From positions 44,676 to 108,675 of the forward strand of contig CANGEP010000007.1 in NCBI GenBank assembly GCA_947452905.1: 64,000 bases of DNA. The letters are read 5' to 3'. Positions 56,299-63,651 of the stretch are shown here, in pieces. How positions within the stretch are numbered: the first letter of the stretch is position 1; each line of letters begins with the position of its first letter. Source of the DNA: Bacteroidota bacterium. Lineage in GTDB: Bacteria; Bacteroidota; Bacteroidia; Chitinophagales; Chitinophagaceae. The notes under the pieces are model-generated. The model worked only from the letters and a program-made list of their open reading frames with translations, was not told the origin of the DNA and did no database searches. The position numbers and the translations under genes were made by a program.

Positions 56299-58200
56299 AT
56301 GAAAAATAAATTTTATTTATTAGCAATTTTATTGGTGATTGTAAATGTTAGTTCATTTGCTCAAGCCGATCGTTGGCAACAACATATCAATTACACCATT
56401 AAAGCGGCCTTGAATATTAACACAAACCTTGTAAAAGGTACAGAGGATATTGTGTATGATAATAACTCGACAGACACTTTGCGTAAAGTGTATTTTCATA
56501 TGTATTGGAATGCATTTCAGCCCAATTCATCGATGGATGTTCGCAGTAGAGAATTAGGTAAAAATACTTTTGCCAATCGTAGAGGAGAACAAGTTCAAGA
56601 TTGGGATGCGCGAGTAAAAGATAGAATCCAAAAACTTGCACCCAACGAAATTGGTTATCAAAAAGTGAGTCAAATAATTATAGCAGGTAAAGCACAAAAA
56701 TTAATTGAACACGAAACTATTTTAGAAGTTCAATTATCTCAGCCCATTTTACCAAAGACTTCTGTAAAATTGAGTTTGTCTTTTGAAGCACAAGTGCCAC
56801 AACAAATTCGACGATCTGGAAGAGATAATGCCGAAGGTGTTCGTTATTCAATGAGCCAATGGTATCCTAAAATGGTAGAGTATGATTATCAGGGCTGGAA
56901 TACCAATCCTTATATAGCCCGTGAATTTTATGGCGTTTGGGGAAACTACGATGTTACATTAAGCTTGGATAAAAACTATATGGTAGGAGGTACTGGTGTT
57001 TTACAAAATCCAACAACACCATTAGATAAAGAAGGAAATAAAGTTTGGAATTTTAAAGGTTCAAATATTCATGATTTTGTTTGGTTCGCCGATAATGCAT
57101 CAAAACATATCTCTAAAGAAGTACGTAAAGGATTAACCTTACATGTTTATTATAAGGCAAAAGATGCGAAAGCGGATAGCGCTTGGGCCAATGTTTTATG
57201 GGCTGCCGAAAAAATGCTTCCTTATATGGAAAAAAAGTTTGGCGCTTATCCATATCCTCAATATTCATTCATACAAGGTGGAGATGGTGGAATGGAATAC
57301 GCGATGGCTACCTTAATAAAAGGGCCGAGTTTAGGTACTGTATTTCATGAATGGATGCATAGTTGGTATCAACATATTTTAGGAACTAACGAAAGTTTAT
57401 TTCCTTGGATGGATGAAGGCTTTACAAGTTATGCCGAGGCAGATGTTAGCTATCATTACAATTTAGATTTTGCTGCTAGCTCTCCTTTTACAAACGATAG
57501 AGAAAAAGCGCAAATAAAAGCAGGAAATGAAAAAGCTAAAACGGCTTTGCCTTTGATACAATCGGGAAATTATGCAGGATACTTAGCTTTAGCAAAGAGT
57601 GGGTTAGAAGAGCCCATGAGCACACATTCCGATCATTATAATACTAACTATGCCTATAGTAGTGCAGCGTATAGTAAAGGAGGTACTTTCTTAGGGTTCT
57701 TGGGTTATATTGTAGGAGATTCTGTAAGAGACCAAATTTTGCTTAATTATTACAAGACTTGGAAATTTAAACATCCTAATGCTAATGATTTTATAAGGGT
57801 AGCCGAAAAAACATCGGGTATACAATTAGAATGGTATAAAGAGTATTGGGTTAACTCTACCAAGACTATCGATTATGGCTTAACAGATATTCAAACAGGT
57901 CCTAACTCTGCTACTATTAATATTCAACGCTTGGGTAAAATGCCTGTGCCTGTTGAAGTATTAATTACCTATAAGGATGGGTCTACCGAATTACATTATA
58001 TTCCACTCGATTTAATGTTGGCAAATAAAGTAAACGAAGGAGGCAATAGAATAGTACATGCAGAATGGAAGTGGACGCAACCTGTGTATAGTTTTGAAAC
58101 ATTAAAACCAATTACTACTATTAAGTCTATCGAGATAGATCCTTCTTATCGTATGCCAGATATTAATAGAAGTAATAATAAATTGGAGTTACCTAAGTAA
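56299..58200 (+). CDS. Exported M1-family metallopeptidase
   Basis: Zinc aminopeptidase-type protein. The signal peptide is residues 1-21 (LVIVNVSSFAQ). An N-terminal beta domain is followed by the thermolysin-like domain. GGMEYAM stands for the GxMEN substrate motif, and the zinc site is HEWMH at 350-354 with the third ligand Glu373 in WMDEGFTSYAE, spaced exactly as HExxH-x18-E. The C-terminal helical domain is short; 633 aa. The E-to-Y change after GGME may alter amino-terminus recognition. The stop is directly adjacent (0 nt) to the convergent rsmG stop, leaving no room for a terminator between them. Confidence 0.9.
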   Translation: MKNKFYLLAILLVIVNVSSFAQADRWQQHINYTIKAALNINTNLVKGTEDIVYDNNSTDTLRKVYFHMYWNAFQPNSSMDVRSRELGKNTFANRRGEQVQDWDARVKDRIQKLAPNEIGYQKVSQIIIAGKAQKLIEHETILEVQLSQPILPKTSVKLSLSFEAQVPQQIRRSGRDNAEGVRYSMSQWYPKMVEYDYQGWNTNPYIAREFYGVWGNYDVTLSLDKNYMVGGTGVLQNPTTPLDKEGNKVWNFKGSNIHDFVWFADNASKHISKEVRKGLTLHVYYKAKDAKADSAWANVLWAAEKMLPYMEKKFGAYPYPQYSFIQGGDGGMEYAMATLIKGPSLGTVFHEWMHSWYQHILGTNESLFPWMDEGFTSYAEADVSYHYNLDFAASSPFTNDREKAQIKAGNEKAKTALPLIQSGNYAGYLALAKSGLEEPMSTHSDHYNTNYAYSSAAYSKGGTFLGFLGYIVGDSVRDQILLNYYKTWKFKHPNANDFIRVAEKTSGIQLEWYKEYWVNSTKTIDYGLTDIQTGPNSATINIQRLGKMPVPVEVLITYKDGSTELHYIPLDLMLANKVNEGGNRIVHAEWKWTQPVYSFETLKPITTIKSIEIDPSYRMPDINRSNNKLELPK

Positions 58201-58839
58201 TTATTTTTTTACTTGAATGATGTACTTCTCTTTAAAATAGTCCTCTTCGAAAATATCGTAGATGGACATCATTTTAGGGCGAACACCACTTTCAAAAATC
58301 TCTTGATGCAAATCACCCCCTTTTAAACAAATAAGACTATTAGGGGTGTTGGGCTTTTTTTGTAAAATAGGACCTGCCCATCTCCATAAGTCTTTTAATG
58401 GTGCTACAGCTCTACTAATGGCGTAGTCGAACTTTTTATTTTTTATATCTTCTACACGGCTATGTTGTGTTTTAATATTTTTAATGCCTACCATTTCACA
58501 TACAGCGTCTACCACTTTTAATTTTTTTGCAATACTATCCACCGCTAAAAATTGCACCTCTGGGAAAAAGATAGCCATAGGTACACAAGGAAACCCTCCT
58601 CCACAACCAATGTCAATTACTTGTGTGCCTTTTTCCCATTCAGCAATAGCCGCTATAGAAAGACTGTGCAAAACATGATGTAAATAAATATGATCAATAT
58701 CTTTCCTAGACACCACATTTATTTTGGTGTTCCATTCTTTATAAGCAGCTTCTAAACCCTGCAATTGGGTTAATTGTGTAGGTGTAAAATCGGCGAAATA
58801 TTTGGTGATTAATTCCAAGCTTTCTGTGGGGCTTTCCAT
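58201..58839 (-). CDS. rsmG: 16S rRNA (guanine527-N7)-methyltransferase
   Basis: Methylates G527 of 16S rRNA; loss gives low-level streptomycin resistance in other bacteria. The SAM-binding motif VIDIGCGGGFPCVPMAIFFP is near residue 75. The KKLKVVDAVCEMVGIKNIKTQHSRVED block and FDYAISRAVAPLKDLWRW are diagnostic. The length of 212 aa is normal. Its start overlaps the end of the glycosyltransferase gene by 31 nt, so it is translationally linked to it. Confidence 0.95.
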   Translation of the reverse strand: MESPTESLELITKYFADFTPTQLTQLQGLEAAYKEWNTKINVVSRKDIDHIYLHHVLHSLSIAAIAEWEKGTQVIDIGCGGGFPCVPMAIFFPEVQFLAVDSIAKKLKVVDAVCEMVGIKNIKTQHSRVEDIKNKKFDYAISRAVAPLKDLWRWAGPILQKKPNTPNSLICLKGGDLHQEIFESGVRPKMMSIYDIFEEDYFKEKYIIQVKK

Positions 58840-59936
58840 ACGCTAGGTAATGTAAATAAATAATAAAATAAAGACCAGATATCAAATAAGAAAAACCAAG
58901 GCCATAAATCTAACTCGTTTAATTTTTTCATGGTACTTCTTAAAATACTTCCCTGAATTATAAAACGAAGCCCCCAAAGACTTGTAAGTAAAATATATTC
59001 TTTTGATATTATCAATGCAGCAATAAACAGAGGGTATAATAAAAATTGACTTATAGCATATAAAGCTAAAAGAATAGAATGTTTCTTTTTATAATATTTC
59101 GTAGTGGTATAATGACGGTACTTTTGATTCATCCAATCGTGAAAAGTTTTCTTAGGCTCACTAATCGTATGGGCATCTTTGTCAATAACGATAGAAGTGT
59201 TACGGGCATTTGCTACTTGATTAATAAACAAGTCGTCGTCCCCACTAGGTATTTGATTAATAGATGAAAATCCTTTATTGCGTAAAAAAACATCTTTTTT
59301 ATAAGATAAATTTCGTCCAACACCCATATAAGGTAAGCCTGCTAGGGCATATGAAAAATATTGCAAGGCCGTTTGGAAAGTTTCAAAACGAATTAATTTA
59401 TTGAGTAGTCCTGGTTTTTTTCGGTAGGCGCCATAACCTAATACAATTTCGGTGTCATCATTATAACCATCTTGCATTAGTTGCATCCAATGTTCACTGG
59501 CAGGCACGCAATCGGCATCTGTTAATAATAAGGTTTCATTCTTGGCAGATTTAATACCAATGCTTAAGGGGAATTTTTTACCACTGATCATTTTAGCTTC
59601 TTGAGTTAAAGCCACCACATTTAAATTCTTAAATGATTTTTTAAATTCCTCTAATAAATATTTTGATTCATCTTCGGAATTGTCATTTACTAAAACAATT
59701 TCATGTGTAGTGGCATATTCTTGTACCAAAACACCCGGTAAATTAGTAACCAAATTTTCTGCTTCGTCTCTGGCGCAAATAACCACCGAAATGGGGTGTT
59801 CTACGTGTACTTGTTTTTGAGGCTTTTTATAAATGGCTAATCTTAAAAAGAAAAATAGATAATAGAACAGTTGAACGGCAATGACACATGCAAATGCAGC
59901 TATCAAAATGGGTGATAGTGGTAGGGTAGTAATCAT
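58809..59936 (-). CDS. Family 2 glycosyltransferase, membrane-bound
   Basis: Processive-type GT2 enzyme. One N-terminal membrane helix (about residues 8-30) precedes the GT-A domain, which has ISVVICARDEAENL (about 49-62), the metal-binding TDADC (about 138-142) and GDDDLFINQ for the acceptor side. Two or three C-terminal helices follow (LLALYAISQFLLYPLFIAAL and others). 375 aa. The product could be a lipid or cell-wall glycan and cannot be told. An exact -7 box is 4 nt from the ATG, so the mRNA should be leaderless. It is the first gene of a unit with rsmG. Confidence 0.88.
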   Translation of the reverse strand: MITTLPLSPILIAAFACVIAVQLFYYLFFFLRLAIYKKPQKQVHVEHPISVVICARDEAENLVTNLPGVLVQEYATTHEIVLVNDNSEDESKYLLEEFKKSFKNLNVVALTQEAKMISGKKFPLSIGIKSAKNETLLLTDADCVPASEHWMQLMQDGYNDDTEIVLGYGAYRKKPGLLNKLIRFETFQTALQYFSYALAGLPYMGVGRNLSYKKDVFLRNKGFSSINQIPSGDDDLFINQVANARNTSIVIDKDAHTISEPKKTFHDWMNQKYRHYTTTKYYKKKHSILLALYAISQFLLYPLFIAALIISKEYILLTSLWGLRFIIQGSILRSTMKKLNELDLWPWFFLFDIWSLFYYLFTLPSVWKAPQKAWN

Positions 59937-59940
59937 GCCA

Positions 59941-59948
59941 CAAAAGTA
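59941..59948 (-). promoter_or_regulatory. -7 promoter element of the glycosyltransferase gene
   Basis: On the minus strand TACTTTTG matches TAnnTTTG exactly, ending 4 nt before ATG 59936. It shares an 85-bp intergenic region with the divergent tgt promoter. Confidence 0.55.
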
Positions 59949-60009
59949 AAGCAGTAAAGGCCAACAAATACAGCATAATATTGAATGTGGAAAACATGCG
60001 CTCAGCCCT

Positions 60010-60017
60010 TACCTTTG
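60010..60017 (+). promoter_or_regulatory. tgt -7 promoter element
   Basis: TACCTTTG, exact, ending 4 nt before ATG 60022. Transcription should begin at or within a base or two of the ATG. Confidence 0.6.
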
Positions 60018-60021
60018 TAGC

Positions 60022-61161
60022 ATGGCAGCATTGGAATTTAAACTAGAAAAGCAAAGCACAAAAGGAGCCTCCAGGGCCGGAACAATTAGAACCGATCATG
60101 GCACTATTCAAACCCCTATATTCATGCCGGTGGGCACTGTGGGTTCGGTAAAAGCAGTGACTCAGCAGCAACTAAAGCAAGACATTAATGCTCAGATAAT
60201 TTTAGGGAACACCTATCATTTATACTTACGTCCTGGAACCGAAATCTTAGAAGCTGCAGGGGGCTTACATAAATTTATGGGATGGGACAGACCAATCTTA
60301 ACGGATAGTGGAGGCTATCAAGTTTTTTCATTAGCAAATAATAGAAAAATAAAACCAGAGGGAGTTGTTTTTCAATCTCATATTGATGGATCCAAACATT
60401 TATTTAGTCCCGAAAATGTAATGGATATTCAAAGGTCTATTGGGGCAGATATTATTATGGCTTTTGATGAATGTCCACCTATTCCAAGTACCTATGAATA
60501 TGTGAAAAAGAGTATGGATTTAACGCATATATGGTTGGATAGATGTGTGAATCGTTTAGCAGAAACGCCCGATAAATATGGCTACACTCAAAATTTATTT
60601 CCAATCGTACAAGGAGGTTTATATAAAGATTTGAGAAAAGCTTCCTGTGAATATATAAGTTCCAAAAATGCTGTAGGTAATGCCATTGGTGGATTGAGCG
60701 TTGGTGAAACTGAAGAAGAAATGTATGAATTTACAGCCCATTGTTGTGCGTATTTACCAGAGGACAAACCAAGATATTTAATGGGGGTGGGTACCCCTTG
60801 GAATATCTTAGAAGCCATTGATTTAGGAATTGATATGTTTGATTGTGTCATGCCTACACGCAATGGGCGTAATGGTATGATATTTACTTCGCAAGGAGTT
60901 ATCAATATCAAAAACAAGAAATGGGAAAAAGATTTTTCTCCCCTAGATTCAGGTATACCTAATGAACTTAGCAACTACTATACAAAAGCTTATATGCGAC
61001 ATTTATTTGTTGCAGACGAAATTTTAGGTCTACAACTAGCCAGTATTCAGAATCTATCTTTTTATCTTTGGTTAGTAGGGGAGGCTAGAATGCATATTGT
61101 TGATGGAGATTATAGTAGTTGGAAAACAACGATGGTGCAGCAATTAAAAACAAGATTATAA
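60022..61161 (+). CDS. tgt: tRNA-guanine transglycosylase (TGT) lacking the zinc site
   Basis: Exchanges G34 for preQ1 in tRNAs with GUN anticodons on the way to queuosine. The (beta/alpha)8 barrel has the general acid Asp95 in TDSGGYQVFSL and the nucleophile Asp274 in FDCVMPTRNGRNG; GGLSVGET is the preQ1 pocket. The usual CxCxxC zinc motif is replaced by residues 309-318 (DSGIPNELSN, no Cys), and the zinc His is Gln343 (SIQNLSFY). All four zinc ligands are therefore absent, although the fold and active site look intact. 379 aa, normal length. The leader is about 0 nt. lptF/G follows after 15 nt. Confidence 0.92.
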   Translation: MAALEFKLEKQSTKGASRAGTIRTDHGTIQTPIFMPVGTVGSVKAVTQQQLKQDINAQIILGNTYHLYLRPGTEILEAAGGLHKFMGWDRPILTDSGGYQVFSLANNRKIKPEGVVFQSHIDGSKHLFSPENVMDIQRSIGADIIMAFDECPPIPSTYEYVKKSMDLTHIWLDRCVNRLAETPDKYGYTQNLFPIVQGGLYKDLRKASCEYISSKNAVGNAIGGLSVGETEEEMYEFTAHCCAYLPEDKPRYLMGVGTPWNILEAIDLGIDMFDCVMPTRNGRNGMIFTSQGVINIKNKKWEKDFSPLDSGIPNELSNYYTKAYMRHLFVADEILGLQLASIQNLSFYLWLVGEARMHIVDGDYSSWKTTMVQQLKTRL

Positions 61162-61176
61162 TTGAAATTATAAGCA

Positions 61177-62268
61177 GTGAAAAAATTAGATTGGTACATA
61201 CTTAATAAATTTTTGAAGGTTTTTTTCTTCTCAATTTTTTTGTTTGCCATCATTGCAGTGGTTATTGATATTAGTGAAAAAACAGATGACTTTGTAAAAT
61301 CGGGATTATCTGCTTCGGATATTTTTACCCATTATTATATAGGGTTCATTCCCCATATCATTGCTTTATTATTCCCTTTATTTGTTTTTATTGCTGTTAT
61401 CTTTTTTACTTCTAAGATGGCAGGCCAAACTGAGATTGTAGCTATTTTAGCTAGCGGGACAACCTATAATAGATGGTTAAGGCCTTATTGGATTGGGGGA
61501 ATATTTTTAGGGCTGGTATTATGGATCTCAAATCAATGGATTATCCCCAAAGCCAATGTTATCAGAGGAAGTTTTGAAGCTGCTTATGTGGATGCACATT
61601 CTTCCTACAATGCCTTACTTACTACTTCTCCCGATATTTATTTTAGAATTGATTCCTTCACTTATGCGGGTATTTATTCTTATGATACTTCTACTAATCG
61701 TGGCCGAAGTTTTTTTGCATATAAAGTTGAAAATGGGAAAGTGGTTTATAATATTAGAGCCGAAAACATTATTTACGATACTGCAAAAAAAGATTGGGAG
61801 ATGACCGAAGTAGTAGAGCGAAAAGTTTCAGAAAATAAGGAGTTGGTTACCTATATACCCGATATGCATCATAAGTATCCCTTTAAGCCCGTTGATTTAG
61901 AAAAAGACAAATACACCAAGGATAAATTAACCAGCCCGCAATTAATAAAACAGATTCAACTCGAAGAGTTGAGAGGTTCTGAGGGGCTTAATGAGCTTAA
62001 AATAGAACGTTATCGTAGAGATGCCACCCCCTTTACTGTATTGCTTCTAACACTTATTGGAGGCATTATCGCTGGCCGAAAACTAAGGGGTGGTAGTGGG
62101 GCGCATTTGGCCCTAGGCTTTAGTATTGCCGCGGTTTTTATCATTACAGATAGATTTTCAACTATATTTTCGACAAAAGGTAATTTGCCTCCTTTATTGG
62201 CCGCCTGGATCCCAAATATGATTTTTATATGGGTGGTATATTATTTGCATAAAAAAGCACCTAAATAG
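61177..62268 (+). CDS. LptF/LptG family LPS-transport permease
   Basis: Inner-membrane permease of the LptB2FG transporter that extracts LPS. The layout is three N-terminal helices (LKVFFFSIFLFAIIAVVIDIS, IIALLFPLFVFIAVIFF and a third), a periplasmic beta-jellyroll from about residue 125 to 265, and three C-terminal helices starting near FTVLLLTLIGGIIAG. The start is GTG 61177. The length of 363 aa is typical of YjgP/YjgQ proteins; I cannot separate LptF from LptG. Together with hldD it shows an LPS-type outer membrane. The tgt-lptF/G pairing is, from memory, common in this phylum. Confidence 0.9.
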   Translation: MKKLDWYILNKFLKVFFFSIFLFAIIAVVIDISEKTDDFVKSGLSASDIFTHYYIGFIPHIIALLFPLFVFIAVIFFTSKMAGQTEIVAILASGTTYNRWLRPYWIGGIFLGLVLWISNQWIIPKANVIRGSFEAAYVDAHSSYNALLTTSPDIYFRIDSFTYAGIYSYDTSTNRGRSFFAYKVENGKVVYNIRAENIIYDTAKKDWEMTEVVERKVSENKELVTYIPDMHHKYPFKPVDLEKDKYTKDKLTSPQLIKQIQLEELRGSEGLNELKIERYRRDATPFTVLLLTLIGGIIAGRKLRGGSGAHLALGFSIAAVFIITDRFSTIFSTKGNLPPLLAAWIPNMIFIWVVYYLHKKAPK

Positions 62269-62280
62269 GTTATTCTTAGC

Positions 62281-62288
62281 TAACTTTG
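62281..62288 (+). promoter_or_regulatory. gltA -7 promoter element
   Basis: TAACTTTG, exact, 37 nt before the citrate synthase ATG and 12 nt after the permease stop. Confidence 0.6.
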
Positions 62289-62325
62289 TGGCCAATTTTA
62301 ACTACTTATTTATTTTACTTTTTAT

Positions 62326-63642
62326 ATGGAAGCGATTAAAGATCTGTTCAGTACAAAAGCTACCGCAGCGGCAGCAGAAATAAAAGACATCATAAAACAA
62401 CACGGTGACAAAAAAATTGGCGAGGTTACTTTAGCGCAAGCTTATCAAGGTATGCGTGGAATAACTGGTCTTGTAACCGAAACTAGTTTATTAGATGCAC
62501 AAGAAGGTATTCGTTTCAGAGGTTTTTCTATCCCTGAATTACAAGATAAATTACCCAAAGCACCAGGTGGTGATGAACCATTACCAGAAGGTTTATTTTA
62601 TTTAATGATGGTAGGAGAAATTCCTTCTGCCGAAGATGTTAAAGAAATTACCAGCAATTGGCAACGTCGAAGCCATGTGCCTTCACATGTATTTGACGTC
62701 ATTGATGCACTTCCATTAAACACCCACCCAATGACTATGTTTGTGGCAGGGGTAATGGCTTTACAAACAGAGAGTAAGTTTTCTCTTGAGTATGCAAAGG
62801 GTATGAATAAAAAAGATTACTGGCAATATACTTATGATGATTCAATGGATTTAATTGCTCGTTTACCAAGAGTAGCGGCCTATATCTACAGAAGAAAGTA
62901 TAAGAATAATGAACATATACATCCTAACGGATTATTAGATTGGGCTGGTAACCTAGCCTACATGATGGGGTTTGAAGATGAGAGTACAAAAGAGTTAATG
63001 CGTTTATACATGACTATTCATGCCGACCATGAAGGAGGTAATGTATCTGCTCACACTACACACTTAGTAGGTTCTGCATTAAGCGATCCTTATTTAAGCT
63101 ATGCTGCGGGAATGAATGGTTTAGCAGGTCCTTTGCATGGATTAGCCAATCAAGAAGTAATCAAATGGATTTTTGAAATGCAAGAAGCCATTGGTTCTGA
63201 TAGTCCTACTAAAGAGCAAATTGTTGATTACGTTCAAAAAACTTTAGCATCAGGTAAAGTAGTTCCAGGATATGGTCATGCGGTATTAAGAAAAACCGAT
63301 CCTCGTTTTACTGCGCAAATGGCGTTTGGTAAAAAACATTTACCAGATGATAAATTGGTAAACACTGTTTGGAATATTTATGAAACAGTACCACCTATTT
63401 TAGAATCTTTAGGTAAAGTAAAAAATCCTTGGCCAAATGTTGATGCACACAGCGGTGCTTTATTAGTGCACTACGGAATTGTTGAATATGAATTTTACAC
63501 CGTATTATTTGCAGTAAGCCGTGCCTTAGGAGTATTAGCAAGTTTAACATGGGATAGAGCATTAGGCTTCCCATTAGAACGCCCTAAATCTGTAACCACA
63601 GATGCTGTTAAACTTTGGATTGACGGTAAAGGAGAAATTTAA
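62326..63642 (+). CDS. gltA: Citrate synthase, mitochondrial-like (Si) type
   Basis: Condenses acetyl-CoA and oxaloacetate into citrate, entry of the TCA cycle. GLAGPLHGLANQEVIKW, GYGHAVLRKTDPRF and NVDAHSGALLVHYG hold the two His and the Asp of the catalytic triad. The long N terminus (QHGDKKIGEVTLAQAYQGMRGITGLVTETS), the THTTHLVGSAL-like ADHEGGNVSAHTTH segment and the length (438 aa) resemble the eukaryotic mitochondrial enzyme rather than the NADH-regulated E. coli type. No terminator lies behind it, so transcription may run into the tRNA-like repeats that start 10 nt after the stop. Confidence 0.94.
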   Translation: MEAIKDLFSTKATAAAAEIKDIIKQHGDKKIGEVTLAQAYQGMRGITGLVTETSLLDAQEGIRFRGFSIPELQDKLPKAPGGDEPLPEGLFYLMMVGEIPSAEDVKEITSNWQRRSHVPSHVFDVIDALPLNTHPMTMFVAGVMALQTESKFSLEYAKGMNKKDYWQYTYDDSMDLIARLPRVAAYIYRRKYKNNEHIHPNGLLDWAGNLAYMMGFEDESTKELMRLYMTIHADHEGGNVSAHTTHLVGSALSDPYLSYAAGMNGLAGPLHGLANQEVIKWIFEMQEAIGSDSPTKEQIVDYVQKTLASGKVVPGYGHAVLRKTDPRFTAQMAFGKKHLPDDKLVNTVWNIYETVPPILESLGKVKNPWPNVDAHSGALLVHYGIVEYEFYTVLFAVSRALGVLASLTWDRALGFPLERPKSVTTDAVKLWIDGKGEI

Positions 63643-63651
63643 ATTTATAAT

